Shown piece by piece: positions 11,187 to 21,889 of a stretch of 64,000 nt of DNA. Every line of letters begins with the position of its first letter. Position 1 is the stretch's first letter. The position numbers and the translations under genes are program-made. Source of the DNA: Cryptomeria japonica. Lineage: Eukaryota > Streptophyta > Pinopsida > Cupressales > Cupressaceae. The notes beneath the pieces were generated by a model, which did not search any database, was not told where the DNA came from, and saw nothing but the letters and a program-made list of their open reading frames with translations. The stretch covers positions 194,523,195 to 194,587,194 of the forward strand of contig NC_081415.1 in NCBI RefSeq assembly GCF_030272615.1, read 5' to 3'.

Positions 11187-12468
11187 CCAGGGAAAAGGCA
11201 AAGTCACAGATGATCAAGCCAACTATACTAGAGCACCTTATAATTATGATTCTACTATCAATCACATCTCGATGGACAATCATATCTCCACTATTACCAT
11301 CAAGAACAAAAACCTTGAGAATCCCCCTCAGAGACCCAAGATTGTCCTAAGAGGTGTTGGATCTTCTTCCGAATCTACCTCTGAATGTCATGTTACAACT
11401 CGTCAAGGTAAAATTACTCTGCCAGGTGCCTCTACTAAGAATATCGCTTCCTCATCAACCAAGCCTGAGTATGACCTTGTAGAACAGTTAGGGAAGACAC
11501 CCGCGCTCATCTCCATCCTTGAGCTCTTACGTATATCCCCTTCTCAGAAGGCTATTCTTGACAAAATATTGAGAGATACCGCCGTTCCTACTGATCTGAA
11601 TGTGGACCATTTTCAAGCCATGGTGGGATACCTTTCCATTCCCCACTCCCTTACATTCACAGAAGCCGATGACGCCTCCGTAAGTCAGCCACATAATGCA
11701 CCTTTACATGTTGAAGCTTTCATACATAAACATCGAATAAAGCGAGTCCTGATAGATGGAGGAGCTGGTCTAAACATTTGTACCTTGAGCACCATTAAAC
11801 AATTGGGATATTCTGATAAAGCTGTGAATTCTACAAATCAAATCACCATCAAGGCATATGATGATGAAGAACGCTCATCCAAGGGCACAGTCACCTTACC
11901 TCTAAGAATTGGGCCAATCACAAAGGATGTGGTTTGTCAAGTCCTAGACCTAGATCTCACATACAACATATTGCTAGGACGTCCTTGGATTCATGAAATG
12001 AGGGCAGTCCCATCAACATATCATCAATGCATTAAGTTTCCTCATAATGGAATTGAGGTAACAGTTAACGATGATCCTAATCCGTTCATATATTGCAATA
12101 ACCTAAGATCACATACTGAGACCATCATTCCCAGTAATTGTGAGGCTGCTCCTTCTTCGGCATACATTGATCTTGAGTCATTGAAACCTTCGACATCAAA
12201 ACAAGGTGAACTTAGAGGCAAATTTTCAGATAAAGGCATGGGAGAATACACTTTGAATCAGACCATGTATTTACGACAAGTCATGAGCTCTCCAAAAGAA
12301 TATGGAAGGCCACATCCTAACAAGCAAATCTCCATCATGATACTCAAATGGGATCCTACTACCTTTCAAAGATGGGGCGAACTAGAAGAGGAAGATTTAT
12401 ACAAAATGTTTTACAGAGACATTGAAGAGGAAACACAAAATCAGATCAATATACCCTATGAGAAATAT
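11187..12468 (+). pseudogene. Element A protease region
   Basis: Reads in the original polyprotein frame after the 11186 shift. A linker resembling PEYDLVEQLGKTPALISILE precedes a retropepsin: KRVLIDGGAGLNICTLSTIK, with the catalytic Asp codon at 11755-11757 in a D-G-G context (common in Tat elements instead of D-S/T-G), and a second conserved block YNILLGRPWIHEM. The enzyme would cut the gag-pol polyprotein inside particles. The domain itself is uninterrupted; the nearest break downstream is the TAG at 13642. Confidence 0.85.
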
Positions 12469-12609
12469 GGCAAAGGCTTCAAGATTCTACAAAAATTCGG
12501 GTATGATGGAAAAAGCCCTCTTGGGTTACGCAAAGAAGGCGTCATGGAGCCCTTACAACCTGAATTAACTACAAAAAGGGAACGCTCAAAGGGACTTGGC
12601 TTTCTGACT
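12469..12609 (+). pseudogene. G-patch-like segment in Element A pol
   Basis: Between PR and RT the frame reads GKGFKILQKFGYDGKSPLGL, then EGVMEPLQP, then KGLGFL. The spacing of glycines, the aromatic after GF/FGY, the LG and the final GLGF fit a G-patch, an RNA-binding or helicase-activating motif. A matching segment sits in the same place in Element B (25441-25566). Identification is by eye. Confidence 0.6.
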
Positions 12610-13644
12610 TCCAAGATCCACACTAAAAGGACAGAAGAGGCATCACAAATCAAAATTGCCAAAGTTCAACAAGAGGATTACTATTCCACAGATTCCAACG
12701 AATGGGAATGGGGTTCAGACAAATCCTCCAGTGACTATGAGCTCACCGAGACATTCAGAGAGCTAGATGAACCCACAGAAGAAGAGGAATTTTATAAAAA
12801 GTTCAGAGTTGGTCAAGAAACAACTCATAAGGATTCCCCACAGTCTTCATTTCAAGGTCTTAGGTCGAAATCACATAGGATGAGGACACCTGTCTCGGAA
12901 GGCGCTACTAGTGACAACAATTTGGATTCGCTTGCGATCGAAACTGATGAGGAGAGTGCCATCGATGACCTCGACGATTACCTCGATATACCTGAATATA
13001 ACCACATCTTCACTCTTAGCCCTGCAAACTCTGAAAACATTAAAGGCCTTCCCCTTGTTCATCCCCAACTCATTGACTGGGATTATGAAGGACCAGCACA
13101 ATTTGATACATTTCAAAATGACGAAGCTATTATCGACTATCTTGGTATACGAGATGACCTTCCCCTTGGGGACCATAAAGCAGGATACACCATAGAACTC
13201 AACAACATGGCATACTTTGGTGTGGGTGTTGGACCTTCCAGTCGCAAAAATGTGAAAATAAGAACAAAACAAGGATCTTATGGCGAAAACCACACTGTGG
13301 CACTATCTGATCCCAAAAAAGTAAAAAGAAAGGACGTATCTGAGGGTGAAAACCTCTATGAGGCACCCGAAGATGGAAGGCTTGACATTCTCCCAACATC
13401 ATATGAGGAAAAGTCATCCATGTTGGTAGAGGAGACTATCAAGACAAACATTGGTACAGAAGAGGTTCCACACAACATATTCTTGGCTCAATCATTGACA
13501 GAGTCTGAAAGGGCAAAATTTATAAGCTTCTTCAAAGAGCGACAAATCAACTTTGCATGGTCATACGCTGATATGCCTGGATTAGATCTGGATTTGGTAA
13601 TGCATCATTTGATAGTCAAATCGAGGGCAAAGCCAGTAAAATAG
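12610..13644 (+). pseudogene. Acidic linker between G-patch and RT of Element A
   Basis: A Ser/Glu/Asp-rich stretch (for example EWEWGSDKSSSDYELTETF) followed by a more conserved lead-in to RT (FISFFKERQINFAWSYADMP). It ends at TAG 13642-13644 in the context KPVK-stop-KLRKMHP, where Ty3 elements have Gln, so CAG to TAG is likely. Confidence 0.7.
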
Positions 13645-14490
13645 AAATTAAGGAAAATGCATCCACAAGTGGCATTACTAGTCAAAGCAGAGCTGGAGAA
13701 ATTATTGGATGTCGGATTCATACGCCCAATTGATTATCCCGAATGGATCTCCAATTTAGTACCTGTCAGTAAACCGGATCGCAGCATCAGAATATGTACA
13801 GACTTCAGAGACATCAACAAAGCTTGTCCGAAAGATGACTTCCCATTACCAAATATCGACTTGATCATTGATCTTACAGCAGGTCACCAAATGTTATCTT
13901 TAATGGATGGATTTTCTGGTTATAATCAAATCAGGATTGCACCTAAGGATCAACACAAAACATCATTCACTTTTCCGTGGGGAACTTTCTGTTGGAATGT
14001 CGTGCCCTTTGGGCTGAAAAATGCAGGCGCTACATATCAAAGAGCAATGACCACTATCTTTCATAATCTCATGCACATAACCATGGAATATTATGTTGAT
14101 GATCTCTTGGGAAAATCAATAGATAGAGATACACATTTGGACATACTTTCAGTCGTCTTTGATCGGTTGGAAAAATACAAAGTAAGATTAAATCCCAAGA
14201 AATGTGTTTTTGGAGTAACCTCCGGGAAACTCCTAGGATTCATTGTGTCCAAAAGAGGAATTGAAGCCGATCCAGCAAAAGTCAAGGCTATCTTGGGCAT
14301 GCCGCCACCCAAAAATATCAGTCAACTTCGATCCTTACAAGGGAGACTCCAGTCTATACGAAGATTCATAGCACAACTTGCAGATAAGTGTAATCCTTTT
14401 CAACACCTGCTACATAAAAATATTAAGTTCAAATGGGATGATAACTGTCAACAAGCTTTTCAGACACTCAAAGATTATCTTTTAAATCCG
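13645..14490 (+). pseudogene. Element A reverse transcriptase
   Basis: Continues in frame from KLRKMHPQVALLVKAELEKL. RT blocks in order: SKPDRSIRICTDFRDINKAC, PLPNIDLIIDLTAGHQMLS, FTFPWGTFCWNVVPFGLKNA, the catalytic YVDD at 14092-14103, and the thumb-side LNPKKCVFGVTSGKLLGFIV. Length and order match Ty3 RT, which copies element RNA into DNA. This section has no internal stop; it is lost to the gag-pol polyprotein only through the upstream TAG and frameshifts. Confidence 0.92.
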
Positions 14491-14940
14491 CCAGTTTTGA
14501 TGCCACCAATTCTAGATCAACCTTTGCTACTATACATATTAGCTACTCCAACAGCACTGGGGGCACTCCTAGCACAACAAATAGCTGACAGCAAGGAAAA
14601 AGCAGTATACTATATCAGTCGCACATTGGTGGGATATGAGCTAAACTACACACCAATCGAGTGTGCATGTCTCGCTGTGGTCTTTGCTTCACAGAAATTA
14701 CGACATTATATGCTCACTCATAAGACTAAGCTGATGGCAAGAATTGATCCACTAAAATATCTTCTCAACAAAGCTACACTTACTGGGCGGCTGGCCAAGT
14801 GCGTAATGATCCTGAGTGAATTCGACATCGAGTATGTGGATAGAAAAGCAATAAAAGGACAAGCAATCACGGATCAATTAGCAGATGCTCCCATGATAGA
14901 TGATGCTCCTCTAAATTCAGAATTTTCAGATGAATCAATT
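14491..14940 (+). pseudogene. Element A RNase H (Ty3 type)
   Basis: Follows RT in frame: LLYILATPTALGALLAQQ, then AVYYISRTLVGYELNYTPIE, then LRHYMLTHKTKLMARIDPLK and LAKCVMILSEFDIEYVDRKA. It would degrade RNA in the hybrid during reverse transcription. The first conserved position, normally Asp in ..D.S..A.GA.L, reads LATPTALGALL here, which suggests a degenerate site; in Tat elements the second RNase H downstream may take over the function. Confidence 0.8.
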
Positions 14941-15393
14941 TTAACAATATCACATGCAAAGCCATGGCAACTATACTTTGACGGCTCATACACATAGCAT
15001 GGGGCAGGAGCTGGTATTCTCTTTATAACTCCTCAAGGCGATTCTATACCAAAATCATACCGCTTATCATTTCCTTGCACTAACAATATAGCGGAATATG
15101 AGGCATTAACAACTGGATTACGAATTGCAGTTCAGTGGAAGATCCAGGAACTTCATGTTTATGGGGATTCTCAACTTGTCATCCGTCAAGCAACTGATGA
15201 TTATCAAATAAAAGATGAAAAATTACTGCCGTACAAGCAACTAGTAGATGATTTAAAATAGCATTTCACGAAGATAGATTTTGAGCAGATACCAAGAGAA
15301 CAGAATCGTGCTGCAGACGCCATGGCTACAATTGCTTCACTAATTGATCTACCTCAAAATGAAACCTACTAAGAGTTCCTGGTAGACAACCTG
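14941..15393 (+). pseudogene. Second (archaeal-like) RNase H of Element A
   Basis: A second RNase H between the Ty3 RNase H and IN: WQLYFDGSYT, stop, HGAGAGILFITPQGD, then NNIAEYEALTTGLRIAVQWK, LHVYGDSQLVIRQATDD, and IPREQNRAADAMATIA. The D...E...D...D pattern is visible. This extra domain defines the Tat group. Three stops now interrupt it (14995 TAG, 15259 TAG, 15370 TAA), each explainable by one C-to-T change in a Gln codon. Confidence 0.85.
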
Positions 15394-16713
15394 TTGATTC
15401 CTTCATATGAGATCACTCCTACTAAAATAATATGCGTTGTTGGTCCCGAATCCCAGTTATATGGTTCCATATTTACATATCTTCGCGACAATACCCTACC
15501 TCCTGATCTATCAAACAACCAACGCCGCACTTTCACTCGCCAATCCTCTCGATATGTCATTCTAGATGATATCCTATACCGACGAGGTCTAGATGGCACT
15601 CTTCTTAGATGTTTAGAAAGTGATGAAGCTTTGATTGCGTTATGTGAAGTGCATGAAGGGATATGTGGTCCGCATACTAGTGGTCCTACCTTAGCCAAGA
15701 AACTCATCAGGACTGGATATTACTGGCCCAATATGGAAAAAGACTCATATCAATTTGTCAAGAAATGTAAACAATGTCAAATTCATGGAGACCTCATACA
15801 TGCACCAACACAAGAACTACAACCACTTGCATCTCCTTGGCCCTTTTGTCAGTGGGGACTCGATCTCATAGGCAAGATTCACCCTCCTTCTTCCAATGGT
15901 CATAAATTCATTATCACAACCACAAAGTATTTCACAAAATGGATTGAAGCTGTGCCTCTCACACAAGTCACTGGGAAACAAATTGCTACATTCATCCTTA
16001 ACTATATCATATGCCGATATGGTATTCCTAATTCCATTATTACTAATAATGGGCGTCCCTTCAAAAATCAGGATGTTCGTGAACTCTGTGACCGCTTCCA
16101 TATTTCCCATCATTTCTCCACACCATATTACCCCCAAGGTAATGGCCAAGCTGAGGCGTCTAATAAAACAATTCTTAAAATCCTCAAAAAGACAGTCGAC
16201 GATGCTGGCTGTAACTGGCATATCCAACTCAATCCTGCACTTTGGGCCTATCGCACAAGTGTTCGCACACCTACAGGAGCTACACCCTACTCACTTGTCT
16301 ATGGCGCTGAAGCCATCTTGCCTATTGAGGTCGAGTTACCTTCTTTACGGATCTCTTTACAAAACATCATCAACGATGAATATTACAGGGTCTCTCGCTT
16401 ACAAGAACTAGAATTGCTGGATGAACGGAGACAAACTGCTTTTAATCATCTCAAGGCTTACCAACAAAGAATGAGTCGCAGCTACAATCACAAAGTCAAG
16501 CCTCGCACATTTGAGGTAGGTGACTTAGTCCTTAGAGAAAACCCCAAGAATCAGCAAGACAGAGAGAAGAAGGGCAAGTTCGAACCAAACTGGCTTGGTC
16601 CTTACATCATCACAGCAGTATATGGATCTGGGGCATATCAGCTCTCAACTATAGAAGGTGAACCTTTGGAGGATCCTATCAACAGCATGCATCTTCGCAG
16701 GTTCTACACATAG
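15394..16713 (+). pseudogene. Element A integrase (active-site Asp lost)
   Basis: An open frame of about 440 codons ends in TAG before the 3' region. The zinc-binding part (HEGICGPHTSG ... CKQCQIHGD) is followed by the catalytic core: first Asp in WGLDLIG (15862-15864), third residue Glu in GNGQAEASNK (16153-16155). The second Asp, normally in TDNG, is Asn: the frame reads ITNNGRPF with AAT at 16045-16047, a single G-to-A change that should abolish strand transfer. The C-terminal part (FEVGDLVLRENPKNQ, then LGPYIITAVYGSGAYQL) matches the usual Ty3 IN tail. Confidence 0.9.
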
Positions 16714-17984
16714 CTCTTCGGAACATCCTAATTCAAAAATACAAAAAAATAAAAAAAATTCAAAAATACAAAAAAATATAAAAACAAAAAATCATTACTT
16801 GGTGAAAACCTGGCAAACAGGCGCCTTGTGACACAAAAAAATTGAAAAAATCGAAAAAAGTAAAGAAAAATAATTTCGTCCAATGGTGAAAACCACTTCG
16901 GTGGCGCCCTGGGCAAGTACCATGGTGAAAACTGGGTCACCAGTGCCATGCGTAGTGACTTTGCTCCTCTCTCCTTCAGGATTCACTTTCATCACTTCAC
17001 TTTGCACACACTCACAACCTATTCACTCACAATAAACTTACCCATTCCCATCATGGCTTGTTATTGATCTACCCAAGATTGGTTAGCCATTCATAATAAA
17101 CCTCCCTTTCCATCCATAATAAATCAGATCCTATCTGTGGCTAAGGCAAATCCTACGTCTAGTAATGGGTGTGGAATTGAGAACATCACATGTTTCAAGG
17201 AGTACAGTTTCTTCCAGCTTCCTTCAGTCTATTCGCGACTCACAAACGCGCCTATAGACTGCACAAGCACGCCTACACGACATAGATGCGCCTTCTGGAC
17301 ATAAACGTGCCTAAATTTAACATAAACGTGATTTTGGAACATAAATGTGCCTCCACAACGTAGACGTACCCGCATCAAGCACAAACGCGGTTCTAGACGC
17401 ATACGCGCATGGAACCGACACATACGCGCTTGGCGGACACAGACGCACCTGGCATTGACACAGATGCGATTGCATGTTTTTGCACTTTTTTTGTGCCCTA
17501 TTCCTAAGCGCATTTATTGCTACCTAGCATGCATTAATGACAAAAAATTGAATGCGTCAAAGTACGAGGAGGTTTGGTGGTACTTACCGGCTCTCCTGCA
17601 TCTGCTGGTCTCTGAAATCGGCGAATGCGGTCGAATCTGTGTACGAAGGCCATCGCTGCTGACTGCTGCTACTCTTTTCTCGCTCTGTACTGTGATCTCA
17701 TGAGGGTGTAGATGACAATGAGGATGTCTTTTGCCCGTGGTCTATCTTATAGCCTACCCTAGCCCCTCGCCTTCATTTCCCGAGTTAGTCTTCTTCATCC
17801 CGTGACTTTGTCACTTTATTCGGTCAGTTCATTCTAGCCTTTTCTTCTTATTGAGAGATTGTTTGTAATCTTTTCAGACATTTTCATCCAATCTCTCGAG
17901 GGGGCATATCATTCCCATTCTGGGGCAACTCTGTATCAGTTCATCTTATCTTCTTTGAAACAACGCGACAAGCCGCATTGTCTC
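16714..17984 (+). other. 3' untranslated region of Element A
   Basis: About 1.27 kb between the IN stop and the PPT. It contains A-rich runs, two related CAGGCGCC / GTGGCGCCC motifs near 16820-16915, and the ACACAGACGC-type array at 17240-17467. No coding domain on either strand. Confidence 0.7.
17240..17467 (-). repeat. Phased ACACAGACGC array 3, reverse complement of arrays 1 and 2
   Basis: Units matching ACACAGACGC (for example CACAAACGC, ACATAAACGT, ACACAGATGC) end at 17249, 17272, 17289, 17308, 17329, 17348, 17367, 17388, 17406, 17427, 17446 and 17467. Most steps are 18-21. The core is the exact reverse complement of the leader core GCGTCTGTGT. Confidence 0.8.
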
Positions 17985-17998
17985 AAAGAGGGGCAAAA
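17985..17998 (+). other. Polypurine tract of Element A
   Basis: AAAGAGGGGCAAAA sits directly before the 3' LTR and would prime plus-strand DNA synthesis. The single C is tolerated in many plant Ty3 PPTs; Element B has a similar one. Confidence 0.8.
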
Positions 17999-18769
17999 TG
18001 TAGACACCCAAAATTGTCATGTTTAATTAAATAAATATTTTATTTATTTAAATATCTAAGCCTAATTCTTCTATTAATTAAATAAATCTTTATTTATTTA
18101 ATTAATTCATTTATCTTCTTCTAGCTTTATTTCTCATTTAAATAAATACATTTATTTATTTAAATTATCCTTTCCTAAATTAAATAAATATTTTATTTAT
18201 TTAATTATCCCACTTCTTCTATTAATTAAATAAATCTTTATTTATTTAATTAATTCATTATCTTTTTCTACACATGACACATGTCATTCATCTCTTAATT
18301 CCTACACTACCTACCTCTTTCATTATTTTGGTATTTCTTTTACCTACCCTCTAATCCTAGCCGACCTCTCTTTTTACACCTCTCAATCTTAACCCTCCAT
18401 TTCATATTGTGTCTTCTATTTAAGGAGATGCTTCCTTCATTGTCAAACCCTAATGACTAATCTTGGAGGACTTGGCTACACTACGATCCTACTTGCAACC
18501 ACATTCCGTTCTTTGTTGAGCTCTTGTGCATATAAAATCTGAGAGCAAATATATATCAAGCAAGATCAATGGATATAGGAAGAATGGAGATCAAAACCCT
18601 ATTGGACATGTGATGGTTTAATCTTTGTGATTTTGAGTTATTTGCATTGTCTTAGGTAATCTTCATATGTTATGGTGGATCTTTGTTGATTGTTAGGCTA
18701 GGGTTTAGTGGTTGGATTCATTTAGCCTTTCAATATTGTTATTATTGTTATCCATTTTCACCATATACA
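17999..18769 (+). repeat. 3' LTR of Element A
   Basis: Starts TGTAGACACCC and ends CCATATACA. Differences from the 5' LTR seen by eye are scattered (for example AATTATC/AAATATC, CCTCTT/CTTCTT, GAAGAC/GGAGGAC, GTGATAGTATAAAC/GTGATGGTTTAATC). Confidence 0.93.
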
Positions 18770-18774
18770 ACGGG
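18770..18774 (+). repeat. Target-site duplication of Element A (right)
   Basis: ACGGG, identical to 6247-6251. Confidence 0.9.
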
Positions 18775-21369
18775 TTGTCCAATTAATTAGAAAATATAAT
18801 AGAGTTGGCAAAAAATGGGGTGAATGAAGACACGCGTCCGCAAAATGTCAGGCGAATTGGATCCTCCTGGCAAAAAAATCTTTATATGGCTATTGGCAAA
18901 TTTTGACTATCTATTAAGGAAACCTTAGAGAGTGTAGGTGAAAAAATTGATTTTATCGTGTGGAAAACGTGGATTCTATTGGAAAAATATTCACATAGAT
19001 GCAATTAATTACATAAAACAATGGACGATTGGGTCATTTATTTGACGAATATTTATAAATTCCTGGCAACATGGCCACCCCCAGTCGGTACAATATATTC
19101 ACCATTTTCTAGGTCGCCGATGTGAAATATTTACCATTGTCAAATACTCACCACTAAAGTAAACTCTGGATGGGGGATTAGCGGTTTAATATGTTGGCCT
19201 CCCCATTTAGTTCAATATGATCTTATCTAACACTATTTAAGTAAAAGTGTGTCCGACAATGTAGCAAAGAAGCCACTTAGTGCAGTGGATGAGAAGAAAA
19301 GTAGCAAGGGAGAGGTCATGAGTTTGACCCCTCCAAATAACTAATTTTTTCACAACCAAATGTAAAACCATAGACACAAATCCACTTGGAGCTACCACAA
19401 GGGTTCCACATGGCACCATTTTGGGCCACATTTTTTTTAGGTTTTTAAGATCCACCTAGATCATATGCACACCTATAGCATGACTTTGCATACAATTAAT
19501 GTAGATACACCCATGTATTTTTCCTATTAGTGTTTTAAGATTTACCAATCCATCTTCCTCTATCATTTTAGATGATAAGTATTATAGTTTTGTTCTAACT
19601 TAGGGAGGGTTCAAATCATATATTCATTACATAGGAAGGGAAGCCCCTGGCATTCATAGGGAACATATTCCTTATGATTTGCATGGCTTTCTAGTTTATG
19701 TACCCTATTATTACTTATAATTTTACATATAAATTTAATAGGAACTGCAACTATATCAACTAATACCAAAATTGTTTCCTTATCCTTCAAATAAATATAA
19801 ATACCCTATTTCAAGTTATCATTTGGCATAAGAAGGCAGTATGCTTGCAAAAAGTATAGAATTGAACTTTACAATTATCCACTACATTCCTTGTCATGGT
19901 ATTCCTTTAGATCGCATTTCCTACATACACTTTAATAGAAGATCACTGTCTTTCCTTCGCTCCTACATTTTGCATTCATGTGTGCTCCATCCTTTCAAAA
20001 TGTAGTATCTAACAAAAAATTTGGCTTCAATCATGCCTTGATTGATTTGCATACCTTGTTTAAGAAATTTGTATACTCTCTAAACATCCCCAATTCATTG
20101 GAAATAAGAAAAATTGAATCTACATCTATCGTTCCTATCTAATTTTATTTATTTCTATATGTGGCTTAGAGATCTGTGTAGTTGTGTAACTTTAATTCCT
20201 TTATACCCAAATCTGTCGAGTGAGAGGGAATAGGAAATTACTAAGTTGAGGTATGGTCTTTGTGTAGCCTATATGATATACTTTTCTTATTTGGTAGTTT
20301 GATTTTTCTATCCATAACACATCATTTAATAAAAAATAAATTTTGATCATTATTTATTTTACCAACTTAGTTATCCCCTGTAATAATATCTTCTTTTGTT
20401 GTTGCTTCGAGATTATTTTTATGGAGCTTGTTAGAAATTGTGAAGCTATATAGGAAATAGTTGTAACCACTTAATTAGAAAAACAAAGTATTTTAAATGT
20501 TTAATGACATTTTATTATTAGAGTCATCTAGTTTTTTTCAACTTAAGGAGGAATAAGTCAACAATTAAATTATATACAATATGAAAATAGGAAAAATAAC
20601 TAATATGTTTTGATGGTAGAGCTCTTTAATACAAGTACTATGAGTCGCTAGCTAGTAGTAATCACCTTCCAAATATTTTTATTGTCTTTTGTACATAATA
20701 AAAAAGAAAGTTATATAGTAAATAAATAGATCTATACAACAATTAAACAATCATATGCTATTAGCTCTCTAACCTAGTTACCTATACTCCCTCGCCATCT
20801 TTCTAATGTTAGATGAAGGAAATAACTTAATTCAATCACTTCTCAATTAATGATGGTCACTAACTCTAAGTTGATTATGGAATTCATTGAGTATTATATG
20901 CTTATTGATCTAATAAAATATACATTGTAAATGATACCAAAATAATACTACCTTATTCTTGAAAACTTAAACATTAGGTTTTGAAGAATTAACCTAAATG
21001 AAACTAGGTGAGATGATCTTATGGATTTGTTTTGTTTACCAAAACCATTAGCACAATGTTAATATAAATAACAAGTACAAAATTAAAAAAACTGCCTTAA
21101 GTAACTCAAGAACATTATTTCTTGTTTTTTAATAACTTGATAAGATCCCAGTGTATCATCTTTAATGTTTAGGCTGCACATAATATAGTTCTTAAATAGA
21201 TGTATGAAGGAAAATTACAATCATTTTTATTCTAAATTGTAATCCATAGTCATTCATTTTATTTTTTCTTCTTGAAGTTCAGTTTTATGTTAATTATTTT
21301 CTATTAAATCATAATGTGCAAACTTTCTCCTATTGTGATAAAATAATTGTACTCTTAAAAATAGGTGTT
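18775..21369. other. No gene seen; AT-rich DNA with a SINE candidate
   Basis: The first part continues the sequence interrupted by Element A. The rest is AT-rich without recognisable coding potential, apart from the SINE-like block at 19250-19460. Confidence 0.5.
19250..19460 (+). mobile_element. tRNA-derived SINE candidate
   Basis: TAGTGCAGTGG near 19279 fits the tRNA box A consensus (TRGYNNANNNG). GAGTTTGACCCC near 19320 is close to box B (GTTCGANNC, one mismatch), about 40 bases further on. A T-rich end follows near 19430. No clear TSD was found. Confidence 0.3.
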
Positions 21370-21799
21370 GATCGAAGAGTGAGTCTATTATATTTGATTC
21401 CTTCATGTCAATGGTCTCAAAATCCCTTCTTAGCATATGTAGCTTAGTTGTTTTCACCCTTGCCATTCTTTGATAGATAATTTACATAATATCCCATTCT
21501 TGATTTGAATTTTTTTCTCTTGCAATCCTTGAAAAATTTATTTCATGCACTCCTTAAAGGATGCAAAAGAGGGATTTTGAATCTTTCTTTCTATTATCTT
21601 TGAGAAAATCCTTCTCTGCTCGAGTTAGAGCATTCTATGTTGCTGCATCTGGTGGTTCTAGGTAGCCATTCTCTACAAAATCCCATGAATATTGAGAATC
21701 AAATAAAGCCTTCATTTTTATTGCCCAATATTCATAGTTTTTATCATTAAATTGTGGAATTTGTGTATTTGTGACACTTGTTCTAGATATAGATGGCAT
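21370..21799 (-). pseudogene. Ty1/copia gag remnant
   Basis: The minus strand reads from ATG 21799: MPSISRTSVTNTQIPQFNDK, then NYEYWAIKMKALFDSQYSWD, then FVENGYLEPPDAA, stop, NALTRAEKDFLKDNRKKD. This is the typical N-terminus of copia gag (F.G.NY..W...M...L...LW..VE.GY). Stops and loss of later domains show decay. Element B's integration site lies 86 bp upstream of this start, so Element B probably landed in the leader or LTR of this copia copy. Confidence 0.65.
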
Positions 21800-21884
21800 T
21801 GTTTGCTACTAAAAACTTGTGTTGGCAATTCTTATATCCCTTGAAATTCTTCAATCTTACTAAATTTTAAATCTAAAACCATGT

Positions 21885-21889
21885 AAAGG
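21885..21889 (-). repeat. Target-site duplication of Element B (left)
   Basis: AAAGG directly outside the left LTR and repeated at 28378-28382. Confidence 0.85.

Larger units (their letters stand above)
6252..18769 (+). mobile_element. Element A: full-length Tat-type Ty3 retrotransposon
   Basis: A complete 12.5-kb element: LTRs of 770 and 771 bp (TG...CA), TSD ACGGG on both sides, PBS, a 2.2-kb leader, gag, PR, G-patch-like segment, RT, RNase H, a second RNase H, IN, a long 3' region, PPT and 3' LTR. PR before RT and IN last identify Ty3/gypsy. The extra RNase H between RNase H and IN is the mark of the Tat group. By eye the LTRs differ at about 8 bases plus one indel (about 1%), so insertion was fairly recent. 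The coding region was one frame but now has stops at 9685, 13642, 14995, 15259 and 15370 and indels near 10305 and 11186, so the copy is not autonomous. Confidence 0.92.

Noticed and set aside
17229-17513. Cys/Arg-rich minus-strand ORF
   Set aside because: It is read out of the ACACAGACGC array, has no domain, and the repeat period is not a multiple of three.
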